Source: Bog-532 sp963830385
GTDB taxonomy: Bacteria; Actinomycetota; Actinomycetes; Streptosporangiales; Streptosporangiaceae
Assembly: GCA_963830385.1 (NCBI GenBank)
Contig: CAWHMD010000013.1
Location: 1 to 64,000, forward strand
Length of the DNA stretch: 64,000 nucleotides
Reading direction: 5' to 3'
This document shows, piece after piece, positions 36,401 through 44,060 of the stretch. Within the stretch, counting starts at the first letter, position 1. Each line of letters opens with the position of its first letter. Made by a program: the position numbers and the translations under genes. The notes under the pieces are model-generated. The model did no database searches, was not told the origin of the DNA, and saw only the letters and a program-made list of their open reading frames with translations.

Positions 36401-36757
36401 GTTGATGTCCAGGCTCAGCTCGGCGCCAAAGACGGTGGCGAGCTGGTGCCGGGCCGCGGCCTGGGCGAACTGGGCCACCCCGTACATGCCGTCGTGGTCG
36501 GTGACGGCCAGCGCCCGCAGGCCGAGCCGGGCGGCCTCGGCGACCAGCTCGCCCGGGCTGGACGCCCCGTCCAGGAAGCTGTAGGAGGAGTGGCAGTGCA
36601 GCTCGGCCCAGGCCAGGCCGGCCTGCTCCGTGTTTTCGTCCCCCAGGGGGTGGCGCGGGCGCCGGGCCCGGTCCGGCCCGGGCGGCAGCTGGGTCACGTT
36701 CCAGGACAGCCGTCGTTCCAGCTCGCGCCAGCTGACCGGTGGGTTGTGCCAGCCCAT
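33500..36757 (-). CDS. dnaE2: Error-prone DNA polymerase III alpha subunit DnaE2 (ImuC)
   Basis: About 1085 aa, normal for DnaE2. The N-terminal PHP domain (AELHCHSSYSFLDGASSPGEL) is followed by the polymerase core, whose catalytic aspartates sit in DGPPDIDLDIEHRRRE near residue 445. Helix-hairpin-helix (GVRHLGADTAAAVAAGR) and OB-fold (VVVGGLVTHRQRPETAGGVVFMSLEDETG) domains complete it. It performs translesion synthesis in SOS-induced mutagenesis together with ImuB. GGGAGGGG lies 3 nt before the ATG. It is the third gene of the imuA'-imuB-dnaE2 operon, 48 nt after imuB. Confidence 0.95.
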   Translation of the reverse strand: MGWHNPPVSWRELERRLSWNVTQLPPGPDRARRPRHPLGDENTEQAGLAWAELHCHSSYSFLDGASSPGELVAEAARLGLRALAVTDHDGMYGVAQFAQAAARHQLATVFGAELSLDINRNDRERAGSPDPGGRHLLVLARDVEGYKRLSAVISAAQLAGGAKGRPVYDLDALGQAHDGHWVVLTGCRKGAVPAALATGGPAAALAELRALTATFGPGNVLAELTFHDQPGDDERNDLLAGLAAAAGAGVIATGNVHYATPARARLADTLAAIRARRSLTEMDGWLPASGAAYLRSGAEMSRRLRRFPGVQQRTVELAEACAFGFGDLAPNLPDFPVPDGYDEMSWLRALVAEQAPKRYGPPGAEWQAGAYRQIEHELNVIGQLGFPGYFLLVHDIVRFCERQQILCQGRGSAANSVVCYALGITSVDAVRHGLLFERFLSSGRDGPPDIDLDIEHRRREEAIQYVYDRYGRERAAQVANVITYRPRMALRDAGRALGHPPEELNAWSHRAGPGEVADGEAGVPGDVAALAGQLQRLPRHLGIHSGGMVICDRPVSDVCPVEWARMPGRSVLQWDKDDCAYAGLVKFDLLGLGMLSALHDCFDLVDTHYGHSWTLNSIPQDDPAVYRMLQAADTVGVFQVESRAQMSTLPRLRPEKFYDLVVEVALIRPGPIQGGSVHPYLRRRAGDEERLIPHESMKAALDKTYGVPLFQEQMMQLAIDCAGFSPAEADKLRQAMSSKRAPERVEELRQRLLDGMAERGISGEVAEDVYQKILAFSSYGFPESHAISFAYLVYASAWLKHYYPAAFTAALLRNQPMGFYSPASLISDVRRHGVEVRGVDVNISSDLATLESNGSEQPAIRLGLRGVRHLGADTAAAVAAGRPYRDLEDFARRARLSPPAMEVLAAAGAFGCFGPGRREAMWVAGAAAAIRPAQLPGSTPGLTAPALPAMTPVEETVADLWATGIYGTHPLEHLRTGLDADGVLTATGLAAAPPGDRVVVGGLVTHRQRPETAGGVVFMSLEDETGMVNVICPPHVWARYRRIGAESGALLVHGRVERTEGATNLVASRLRRLRVAAAPPSRDFR

Positions 36758-36805
36758 CGTCCCCTCCCGGCTCAGTCGTAACGGGCCGCCCGGCCTTGCC
36801 GACGG

Positions 36806-38230
36806 TCAGTCGTAGCGGGCCTCGATCTGCCACTGGCCCTGCTGGACGGCGGCCAGCCAGCCGATGCCGTCCCCGGTGACCAGCTGGAACCGGGCGCGGC
36901 GGCTGGCCTGTTGCCCGTCCCACCAGCGTTCGGTCACCGGCCACGGGCCGGCCCAGGCGGTGATGGCCAGCCACGGCTCGGTCCCGGTGGCCAGCGCGTC
37001 CGGGGACGCGGAAACCACCGCCCGCCCAGTGACCGTCACCGGCGCCCCGGACGCGTCGATCACCTGGGCCGGGACCGGGGCCGGGTACACCGTGGCCGGA
37101 GCGGGCGGCGGGATGCCGGCGGGCCACGGCCGGCCAGCGGGCAGCCGGGCCTCGCGCACGTCGCCGAACGGCACCAGCACCACCCGGTCGCCCGGGCCCC
37201 GGCCGCCGGCCAGCAGCGGGTGCGTCACCGATTCGTGCCCGAGCATGGCCTGGAGCCGCACCGCGGCCCGTTCCACCCGGTCCCGGACCAGATCGTCGCC
37301 CCACAGGGCGAGCTGCCGGCCCTCGTACCGGACCAGCTGATCCGGCACCAGCCGGAGCCGGGAGATCCCGCCGTCGGCCCCGGTTGTCCCGTCCGCCTCA
37401 GGCCGCTCGTGACCCTCGCCGGCCTGCCAGCTGTCCAGCTGCCAGCGCACCCGCTGGGCGATGGCCAGCGCGGACAGCAGGCCGTCGTGCCGCCACAGCC
37501 GGGCCTCGGTCCGGCCCGGCCCGGCCGTCACCTCGACCCAGATCCGGACGCAGGACAGCCCGCGGGCGGCCAGCCCGGCCAGCAGCTGACCGGCCAGGTT
37601 CTTGGCCGCGAACGCGGCCGGCTCGGCCAGCACCGGCGGGTCGAACTCCATGGCGGCGGACAGGTCGGCCGGGGCCGTCCCGGCGGCCAGACGGCGGGCT
37701 TCGGCCCCCTGGGCGATCCGCTGGGCGGCGCTCCCCTCGGTGCCGAACCGGCTGGCCACGTCCCGGGCCGGCAGCGCCGCGAAGTCGCCCACGGTCCCGA
37801 TGCCCAGCCGGACCAGCTGCCCGGCCAGGGCCGGGGCGGCGAGGATGTGAACCGGGTACGGGGCCAGGAACGACCGTGTACCCCCTGGGGGTACCACCAT
37901 CGCTGCGTGGTCCGGGCCGGTGGCCCGAGCAGCCAGGACGGCCGCGAACTGGCCGTCGGCCACTCCGGCGTGACAGGCGATACCCCCGGCCGTCACCACG
38001 CCGACGATCCGGCCGGCCAGCGCCTCCTCGCCACCGAAGTAGCGGGCCGGACCCCGGGCATTGATCAGGCACAGGCCGGGCCGGACCACCTCCACCACCG
38101 GGCAGAAGTCCGTCACCGCGGTGACAACCCGCTCGAAGGCGCGGGCGTCGTGGCTGTCGGCCGTCTCTTCCGGCCAGTCCGGGCACCACACGGCCAGGAT
38201 CCGGGCCGGGCGGTCGGCCGCGGTCCTCAC
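36806..38230 (-). CDS. imuB: ImuB, Y-family polymerase-like mutasome subunit
   Basis: About 474 aa. Y-family fold (RILAVWCPDWPEETADSHDARAF, INARGPARYFGGEEALA, LVRLGIGTVGDFAALPA) but without the usual catalytic acidic residues at the start of the palm, as is known for ImuB, which bridges DnaE2 to the sliding clamp rather than synthesising DNA. The GTG start overlaps the imuA' stop (GTGA), so translation is coupled. SOS-controlled through the shared promoter upstream of imuA'. Confidence 0.92.
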   Translation of the reverse strand: MRTAADRPARILAVWCPDWPEETADSHDARAFERVVTAVTDFCPVVEVVRPGLCLINARGPARYFGGEEALAGRIVGVVTAGGIACHAGVADGQFAAVLAARATGPDHAAMVVPPGGTRSFLAPYPVHILAAPALAGQLVRLGIGTVGDFAALPARDVASRFGTEGSAAQRIAQGAEARRLAAGTAPADLSAAMEFDPPVLAEPAAFAAKNLAGQLLAGLAARGLSCVRIWVEVTAGPGRTEARLWRHDGLLSALAIAQRVRWQLDSWQAGEGHERPEADGTTGADGGISRLRLVPDQLVRYEGRQLALWGDDLVRDRVERAAVRLQAMLGHESVTHPLLAGGRGPGDRVVLVPFGDVREARLPAGRPWPAGIPPPAPATVYPAPVPAQVIDASGAPVTVTGRAVVSASPDALATGTEPWLAITAWAGPWPVTERWWDGQQASRRARFQLVTGDGIGWLAAVQQGQWQIEARYD

Positions 38231-39051
38231 TGGACCGCTCCGGCCAGTGCTGCCGGGGCTATCTGGGCCGGGGGCTCGACGCCGCCCGCGGCCCAGGCGG
38301 GCACGGCCGGCCGGGCGGCCACCGTCTCGTCCACCGTCACCGTGCCGTCCGGGCCGGGCAGCCACAGCCACTGCCGCCGCGGCCGGGCGGCCGCGCCCCG
38401 GCCCTCGGCCATCACCTCGGCCCGGCAGCCCCGCAGGCTCCCGTACCCGTCGCCGATCCCGGCCCAGGACCGCTGGGTCACCCGCAGCCGCACCGGTGCG
38501 CCGTCCCACGCCCCGGCCGCGATCAGCACCCCGCCGCCGCGCCGCAGCGCCCCCTCCAGCCGCCGCCGGACCTGCGCGGACGGCGGCCCAGGAGGCCGGA
38601 CCACGACGACCTCGCACGCCTCCAGCATCGACGCGACCACCTGGGGCCAGTTCGGTCCGGGCTCGGGTACCAGCATCAGCCGGGTGGCCTCGGCCCCCAT
38701 CCCGGCCGCCGCGACCACTCCCAGGCTGGGCACCCCGGCTACCCCGCACCACGCCCCCGCGGCCGACGTCGCCGCGAGCAGCGCCAGGCACAGCAGGCCG
38801 GGCTGCTCCACCGCCAGTACCGAGCCGCGGGTGAGACCCTGGCCCGGCAGCAGCCCGGCCAGGGCAGGCAGCACCGGCAGCATCCCCGCGCTGGACAGCA
38901 CGGCGGTGCCGCTCGTGCCGCTCGTGCCGCTCGTGCCGCTCGTGGCTGCGGGAAACACAGCGTCACCGGCCCCCGGCCCGGATGCGGGGCGCGCAAGGTC
39001 GCCGGGGCTTTGGTCAAAAAGCCCTTTGACCTGCGAAGTCTGCTCCCGCAT
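38227..39051 (-). CDS. imuA: ImuA' (SOS mutasome accessory protein)
   Basis: About 274 aa. Diverged RecA-like accessory protein (LLPGQGLTRGSVLAVEQPGLLCLALLAATSAAGAWC and VPEPGPNWPQVVASMLEACEVVVV) that is always found before imuB in actinobacterial mutasomes. A four-unit nonamer repeat encodes a Thr-Ser-Gly stretch near residues 37-50. The ATG at 39051 lies only about 9 nt after the -10 element of the SOS promoter, so the mRNA is probably leaderless or nearly so; an upstream in-frame start at 39087 would put the LexA box inside the gene. Confidence 0.83.
   Translation of the reverse strand: MREQTSQVKGLFDQSPGDLARPASGPGAGDAVFPAATSGTSGTSGTSGTAVLSSAGMLPVLPALAGLLPGQGLTRGSVLAVEQPGLLCLALLAATSAAGAWCGVAGVPSLGVVAAAGMGAEATRLMLVPEPGPNWPQVVASMLEACEVVVVRPPGPPSAQVRRRLEGALRRGGGVLIAAGAWDGAPVRLRVTQRSWAGIGDGYGSLRGCRAEVMAEGRGAAARPRRQWLWLPGPDGTVTVDETVAARPAVPAWAAGGVEPPAQIAPAALAGAVQ
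38906..38941. repeat. 9-bp tandem repeat in imuA'
   Basis: Four exact copies of GTGCCGCTC (38906-38941) code for a Thr-Ser-Gly tandem on the minus strand. Being a multiple of three, copy-number slippage would lengthen or shorten the linker without a frameshift. Confidence 0.8.
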
Positions 39052-39059
39052 AGGTAACC

Positions 39060-39087
39060 AGTATCGAATTAATATTCGAACTGTCAA
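39060..39087 (-). promoter_or_regulatory. SOS promoter with LexA box for imuA'-imuB-dnaE2
   Basis: On the minus strand TTGACA (39082-39087) and GATACT (39060-39065) are separated by 16 nt, a near-consensus housekeeping promoter. The 16-bp palindrome TCGAAT-N4-ATTCGA (39064-39079), a close relative of the actinobacterial LexA box TCGAAC-N4-GTTCGA, fills the spacer. LexA binding would block polymerase directly. A separate dyad CTGTC-N5-GACAG (39081-39095) overlaps the -35 box. The predicted start point falls at or next to the imuA' ATG. Confidence 0.8.
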
Positions 39088-39095
39088 GATGACAG

Positions 39096-39625
39096 ACTGT
39101 GACTCTCAGTAACAGTTTCGGCTGGGGGTGGCGGGAGATGGCGTGGGCTTTGGCCTCCAGGAGTTTCAAGATCCATCATGCTCGGGTCCGGCCGGCCACC
39201 GGGGTAAGGCCCAGGGCAGCTGGATGGGTATTTGGTTACGCAGGGTGGTATCACGAGGGCTCTGCCGCAACTTCCAGGAATCTGGAAAGTACCTTCGACC
39301 CCTGGCTCACACGGGCTCGCACGTTCCATTCGCCCCGGAGTGGGAAGAACCCATCCGACCCCGCACAGTAATCGCGACCCACGGGATCGAGCGCTGGCGT
39401 TTTTCAGCCCGCTCCCGCGCGAGCACCCAGAGAAGTGGCACCCCTTTTCCATGCGAAAGAGCAGCACCAGCACCGCAAACGGCGGGCTGAAGGCCGTCGG
39501 CGGCCAGCCTGAGCGGGAGGCAGGGCCGCGTGGGGGGTTCCGGGGGGTCGTCCCCCCGGGCCAGCACGGCGCGGGCAAAAACGAAAGGTGGCCGCCGGCC
39601 AATGACCAGCGACCACCAACTCGCG
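39096..39625. other. Gene-free stretch between imuA' and tRNA-Leu
   Basis: About 530 bases in which I see no credible gene. The only clear structure is a GC hairpin: CCGGGGGG (39540-39547), loop TCGT and CCCCCCGG (39552-39559), about 67 nt downstream of the tRNA-Leu 3' end, so it may terminate the tRNA transcript. The local reading frames look like non-coding shadows. Confidence 0.45.
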
Positions 39626-39708
39626 TGGGCGAGGAGGGATTTGAACCCTCACGTCCTTTCGGACACACGGACCTGAACCGTGCGCGTCTGCCGTTCCGCC
39701 ACCCGCCC
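39626..39708 (-). tRNA. tRNA-Leu(CAG)
   Basis: On the minus strand GGGCGGG pairs with CTCGCCC (one G-U), the anticodon loop is TTCAGGT (anticodon CAG), there is a long variable arm GTGTCCGAAAGGACGTG, and the T loop is GGTTCAAATCC. The discriminator is A and CCA is not encoded. The gene is divergent from fhaA, a common arrangement in actinobacteria. Confidence 0.94.
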
Positions 39709-39793
39709 GGGCGCGGAAAGAAGGTTAGCACGACCCCGAGTGCACTCAGGCCCCGGATACGATCAGAGGCGAGTTGCGAAGGGAGGTGCCACG

Positions 39794-40552
39794 GTGGGAG
39801 TTCTGCAGCGCTTTGAGCGGCGGCTCGAAGGCATGGTCGAGGGGGCCTTCGCCCGTGCCTTCAAATCCGAGCTACAGCCGGTCGAGGTAGCCAGCGCCGT
39901 GCAGCGCGAGATGGATGACCGGGCGGCGATCGTGGCGCAGGGCCGCACCCTGGTGCCGAACGACTTCGTGGTCGAGCTGGCCGAGAGCGACCATGACCGT
40001 CTCGACGTGTACGCGGACAGCCTCGGCGTGGAGCTGGCCAACCTGGCCCGGGACTACGCCAAGGAGCAGGGCTACTCGTTCGTCGGCCCGGTGCGGATGC
40101 GCTTCGAGGGCGTGAACGACCTGACCACCGGAACGTTCCGGATCCGGTCGGGCGTCATCCGGGGCTCCACGGTCGAGGGCGGGGAGATCCGCCAGCCCGC
40201 CAGTGACCTGCCGCAGCCGCGGGGCGGTGATTTCGCCGGGCGTCCCCACCTGCTCGTCTCGACCGACAACCCGAACGGCGGCGGACGCCAGCAGCGGACT
40301 TATGACCTGGTCACCGCCACCACCCTGCTGGGCCGGGGTACCGACTGCGACCTCCGGCTCGTCGATCCGGGCGTTTCCCGTCACCATGCCGAGTTGCGGG
40401 TTGAGGGGGGCGAAGTCGTCCTGGTCGACCTAGGCTCTACCAATGGCACGTTCGTCAACGGGCAACCCATCAAGCATGTCGTGCTCACCGACGGCATGCA
40501 GATCACCCTGGGCCGCACCACCCTGGTCTTCCGCAGGGACAGCAGTTACTGA
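39794..40552 (+). CDS. fhaA: FhaA, DUF3662 plus FHA domain protein
   Basis: About 252 aa. The N-terminal DUF3662 domain (VLQRFERRLEGMVEGAFARAFKSELQPVEVASAV) occupies residues 1-120, followed by a short linker and a phosphothreonine-binding FHA domain (LLGRGTDCDLRLVDPGVSRHHAELR, DLGSTNGTFVNGQ) at residues 170-250. It binds phosphorylated partners of PknB and helps control peptidoglycan precursor export. The linker is shorter than in the mycobacterial protein. GTG 39794 has GGGAGG upstream. First gene of the fhaA-to-pknB cluster. Confidence 0.92.
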   Translation: MGVLQRFERRLEGMVEGAFARAFKSELQPVEVASAVQREMDDRAAIVAQGRTLVPNDFVVELAESDHDRLDVYADSLGVELANLARDYAKEQGYSFVGPVRMRFEGVNDLTTGTFRIRSGVIRGSTVEGGEIRQPASDLPQPRGGDFAGRPHLLVSTDNPNGGGRQQRTYDLVTATTLLGRGTDCDLRLVDPGVSRHHAELRVEGGEVVLVDLGSTNGTFVNGQPIKHVVLTDGMQITLGRTTLVFRRDSSY

Positions 40553-40579
40553 CCCGTCAGGCAGGGACCTCTCACTGGA

Positions 40580-41068
40580 ATGACCGAGCTCACCCTCACC
40601 CTTATCCGGGTGGCCTTTCTCGCCGTGCTCTGGCTGTTTGTCATCGCGGCGATCGGAGTCGTCCGCACGGACCTCTCCGGCAATTCCAGTGGCCGGTCAC
40701 GGCTGGCCCGGCGGCAGGCGACCGCGCCGCGGCCGATGCCCAGGCCCAACGGCAAGCCGCAGCGGTCCCGTCGCGGACAGTTGCATACGCTCGTCGTAAC
40801 CGGCGGCGCGCTCAAGGGAACGACCATTGATCTCAACGAGCAGCAAATTACGCTCGGCCGGTCAAATGACGCTACGCTCGTCCTCAACGACGACTACGCT
40901 TCAAGCCACCACGCCCGGATTTTCCCGCAGGACGGGCAGTGGATCGTTGAAGATCTCGGTTCAACCAACGGCACGTACCTGGATCGCCAGAAAGTGACGC
41001 GACCTACTCCGGTGCCGGCGGGCGTGCCGGTCCGTATCGGCAAGACCGTTCTGGAACTTCGCAGATGA
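40580..41068 (+). CDS. fhaB: FhaB/FipA, membrane-anchored FHA protein
   Basis: About 162 aa. One N-terminal membrane helix (LIRVAFLAVLWLFVIAAIGVV) and a C-terminal FHA domain (ITLGRSNDATLVLNDDYASSHHARIF and DLGSTNGTYLDRQKV). In mycobacteria this protein links PknA and PknB phosphorylation to the divisome. It is 27 nt after fhaA and overlaps pstP by ATGA. Confidence 0.92.
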   Translation: MTELTLTLIRVAFLAVLWLFVIAAIGVVRTDLSGNSSGRSRLARRQATAPRPMPRPNGKPQRSRRGQLHTLVVTGGALKGTTIDLNEQQITLGRSNDATLVLNDDYASSHHARIFPQDGQWIVEDLGSTNGTYLDRQKVTRPTPVPAGVPVRIGKTVLELRR

Positions 41069-42618
41069 CACTTGCACTCCGCTACGCGGTACGTTCCGAC
41101 GTCGGACTTCTCCGCGAGGGGAACGAAGACTCGGCGTACGCGAGCCCCCGCCTGCTCGCCGTCGCGGACGGCATGGGCGGCCATGCCGCCGGCGAGGTGG
41201 CCAGCGCCGTGGCGATTGCCTCGGTGGCGGCGCTGGACGGAACGGTCCGCGGCGGCGACCTGCTCGGCGCGCTGAAGGAAGCGGTGCACTCCGCCAGCGA
41301 CACCCTGCACCAGATGGCGTCGGCCGATCCGGCCGTCGAGGGCATGGGGACCACGCTGACCGCGATGCTGTGGGCGGGTCAGGGCTACGCGCTGTGCCAC
41401 ATCGGCGACTCCCGCGGCTACATGCTGCGCGACGGCGAGCTCTACCAGATCACCCACGACCACTCCCTGGTGCAGTCGCTGGTCGACGAGGGCCGGCTCA
41501 GCCAGGAGGAGGCGGCTACCCACCCGCAGCGCTCGCTGATCCTGCGCGCGCTGGACGGGCGCGGCGAGGCCGAGCCCGACCTGTCCATGCGCAAGGCCAT
41601 GCCCGGCGACCGGTACCTGCTCTGTTCCGACGGCCTGTCCGACGTGGTCAGCGCGGAGACGCTGCACCACACGCTGAGCACGATCCCGGACCTGGACGAC
41701 GTGACGGTCCAGCTCATCGAGCTGGCCATCCGGGGCGGCGGCCCGGACAACATCACCGTGGTGGTGGCCGACGTCGTCGACGACGAGACCGACACCCGGG
41801 CACCCACCACCGTGCCGATCATGGCCGGCGCCGCCTCGCACGGGAACGCCGCCGACCTCAGCCTGCTGGCGCGCAGCGACAGCCCGGCCGGGCGGGCCCA
41901 GATGCTGGCCCACACCGCGCCGCAGCCCTCGGTCATGCTGGATGAGCCGCGGACCGGGCCGGACGGCTGGGCCGGGGCCGAGCAGGAGCCCGAAGGCCCG
42001 GACAGCTGGCCGGCCACCCAGAGCCAGCCCGAGTACCGCAACGGCCACCGGGCCCGGCGCCAGCGACGGCGGCGGCGGTGGCCGATCGTGACGATGGCGC
42101 TCGTGGTGCTGGCCGCGGTGGTGATCGGCGGCGGGTACGGGGCCTGGGCCTACACCCAGCACCAGTACTACGTGGGCACCAATCAGGGCCACGTGGTGAT
42201 CTTCAAGGGCGTCAACCAGAAGGTCGTCGGCATCAGCCTGTCCAGCGTGTACTCGCGGTCGTCGCTGACCGAGCAGCAGGTCCCGCCGCAGGAGCTGTCG
42301 ATGGTCCAGGGCACGATCTCGGCCACCAGCCTGGCCGACGCGCACCGGATCGTCGGCCAGCTGCAGTCCCAGGACGCGGTGTGCCGGACCGCCTACGGCA
42401 GCCGCAACGACTGGGTGACCCAGCAGGCCGCGCTGGCCGCGGCGGCCAAGGCCAGTAAGAAGGCCAAGCCGTCGGCGTCACCGGAGCCGACCGTCCCGTC
42501 CGACTGCCCGTCGGCGACCGTGCTCGGCGTGCCCTCGCCGGCCGTGTCTCCGTCGGCGTCCCCCGCACCGTCACACTCGGCCTCCCCCACCCCGACGGCT
42601 AGGAAGGGCACGTCGTGA
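41065..42618 (+). CDS. pstP: PstP, membrane PP2C Ser/Thr protein phosphatase
   Basis: About 517 aa. PP2C domain at residues 1-240 with the metal ligands in REGNEDSAYA, VADGMGGHAAGEVAS, HIGDSRGY, LCSDGLSDVV and GGPDNITVVVADV. One membrane helix follows near 345-365 (WPIVTMALVVLAAVVIGGGYGA), then an extracytoplasmic domain ending in a Pro/Ser/Thr-rich tail. It reverses PknA/PknB phosphorylation. Translationally coupled on both sides (ATGA with fhaB, GTGA with rodA). Confidence 0.94.
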   Translation: MTLALRYAVRSDVGLLREGNEDSAYASPRLLAVADGMGGHAAGEVASAVAIASVAALDGTVRGGDLLGALKEAVHSASDTLHQMASADPAVEGMGTTLTAMLWAGQGYALCHIGDSRGYMLRDGELYQITHDHSLVQSLVDEGRLSQEEAATHPQRSLILRALDGRGEAEPDLSMRKAMPGDRYLLCSDGLSDVVSAETLHHTLSTIPDLDDVTVQLIELAIRGGGPDNITVVVADVVDDETDTRAPTTVPIMAGAASHGNAADLSLLARSDSPAGRAQMLAHTAPQPSVMLDEPRTGPDGWAGAEQEPEGPDSWPATQSQPEYRNGHRARRQRRRRRWPIVTMALVVLAAVVIGGGYGAWAYTQHQYYVGTNQGHVVIFKGVNQKVVGISLSSVYSRSSLTEQQVPPQELSMVQGTISATSLADAHRIVGQLQSQDAVCRTAYGSRNDWVTQQAALAAAAKASKKAKPSASPEPTVPSDCPSATVLGVPSPAVSPSASPAPSHSASPTPTARKGTS

Positions 42619-44060
42619 GCAGCGTCGCGACGTCGGACAACAATCCGACGCTCGGCGGCGTTCCTGACACTCCGGTAGCGAGGCCGCGGGGACGCCGCAC
42701 GACCGAGCTGCTGATGCTGGTGTTCTCGGTCGTGCTGGTCGCGTTCGCCTACGTGAACGTCGGGCTGGGGCTCAAGGGCACGGTGCCGCCCGGGATCATC
42801 GAATACATCATCGGCTTCACGGTGCTGCTGGCCATCGCCCACATCGTGGTGCGCTGGCTGGCCCCGTACGCCGATCCGCTGCTGCTGCCGCTGGCCGCCA
42901 CCCTGAACGGCCTGGGCATCGTGATGATCTACCGGCTGCAGGAGTCCGGCCGCAACGGCAACCCGGGCCAGACCATCAGCACGCTGAGCTCGAACGCCAC
43001 CGTCCTGCAGGTCTTCTACTCGGCCGTCGGGATCGGCTGTTTCGTGGCGGTGCTGGTGCTGTTCCGCGAGCCGCGGGTGCTGCAGCGCTACACCTACCTG
43101 TTCGGCCTGGTCGGCATCCTCCTGCTGGCACTGCCGGCGCTGCTGCCCGCCAGCATCAGCGAGGTGCAGGGGGCCAAGATCCAGGTCCGGCTGGGCAGCT
43201 TCTCCCTGCAGCCGGAGGAGTTCGCCAAGCTCGCCCTGGCGGTCTCGTTCGCCGGTTACCTGGTGGCCAAGCGGGACGTGCTGTCGCTGGCCGGCCTGCG
43301 GGTGCTGGGCATCGACCTGCCCCGCGCCCGCGACCTCGGCCCGGTGCTGGGCGTGTGGGGCGTGAGCCTGCTGCTGCTGGTCTTCGAGAGCGACATCGGC
43401 ACCTCGGCCCTGTTCATGGGCCTGTTCGTGGCCATGCTGTACATCGCCACCCAGCGCACGTCGTGGCTGCTGATCGGTTTCCTGCTGTTCATCGGGGGCG
43501 CGTTCGCCGCCAGCAAGCTGTTCAGCCACGTGGGTGAGCGGTTCCAGATCTGGCTGCACCCGTTCTCCGGCGGCAACCCCTACGGGAACGCCTACCAGCT
43601 GGTCCAGGGCCTGTACGGGATGGCTTCGGGCGGGATCCTGGGCAAGGGCCTGGGGGCCGGCCAGCCATACCTGACCCCGCTGGTCCAGAGCGACTTCATC
43701 ACCACCGCGTTCGGCGAGGAGATCGGGCTGACCGGGCTGATGGCGATCCTGCTGCTGTATGGCCTGATCGTGCAGCGCGGGCTGGCCACCTCGCTCGCGG
43801 TCAAGGACCCGTTCGCCAAGATCCTGGCCGGCGGCCTGGCGTTCATGCTGGCCCTGCAGGTGTTCGTGATCGTCGGCGGGGTCACCCGGCTGATCCCGCT
43901 GACCGGTATCACCACCCCGTTCCTGGCCCAGGGAGGCTCCTCACTGCTCGGCAGCTGGATGCTGATCGCGCTGCTGATGCGGCTGAGTGACACGGCCCGG
44001 CGGCCACCGCCGCAGCCGATCCAGGATGAGGGCATGACCCAGGTGGTGAACCTGCCGTGA
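42615..44060 (+). CDS. rodA: RodA/FtsW-family peptidoglycan polymerase
   Basis: About 481 aa with about 12 membrane segments. SEDS family hallmarks include LQPEEFAKLALAVSFAGYL, FESDIGTSALFMGLFVAMLY, FGEEIGLTGLMAILLLYG and LIPLTGITTPFLAQGGSSLLGSW. It polymerises lipid II together with the PBP encoded next. The GTG start overlaps the pstP stop and the stop overlaps the pbpA start, so stoichiometric production is likely. The position in the cluster identifies it as RodA rather than divisome FtsW. Confidence 0.93.
   Translation: MSSVATSDNNPTLGGVPDTPVARPRGRRTTELLMLVFSVVLVAFAYVNVGLGLKGTVPPGIIEYIIGFTVLLAIAHIVVRWLAPYADPLLLPLAATLNGLGIVMIYRLQESGRNGNPGQTISTLSSNATVLQVFYSAVGIGCFVAVLVLFREPRVLQRYTYLFGLVGILLLALPALLPASISEVQGAKIQVRLGSFSLQPEEFAKLALAVSFAGYLVAKRDVLSLAGLRVLGIDLPRARDLGPVLGVWGVSLLLLVFESDIGTSALFMGLFVAMLYIATQRTSWLLIGFLLFIGGAFAASKLFSHVGERFQIWLHPFSGGNPYGNAYQLVQGLYGMASGGILGKGLGAGQPYLTPLVQSDFITTAFGEEIGLTGLMAILLLYGLIVQRGLATSLAVKDPFAKILAGGLAFMLALQVFVIVGGVTRLIPLTGITTPFLAQGGSSLLGSWMLIALLMRLSDTARRPPPQPIQDEGMTQVVNLP

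Noticed and set aside
39128..39490. Possible gene between imuA' and tRNA-Leu
   Set aside because: No ribosome-binding site, unnatural composition and no recognisable motif; codon-position bias is absent.
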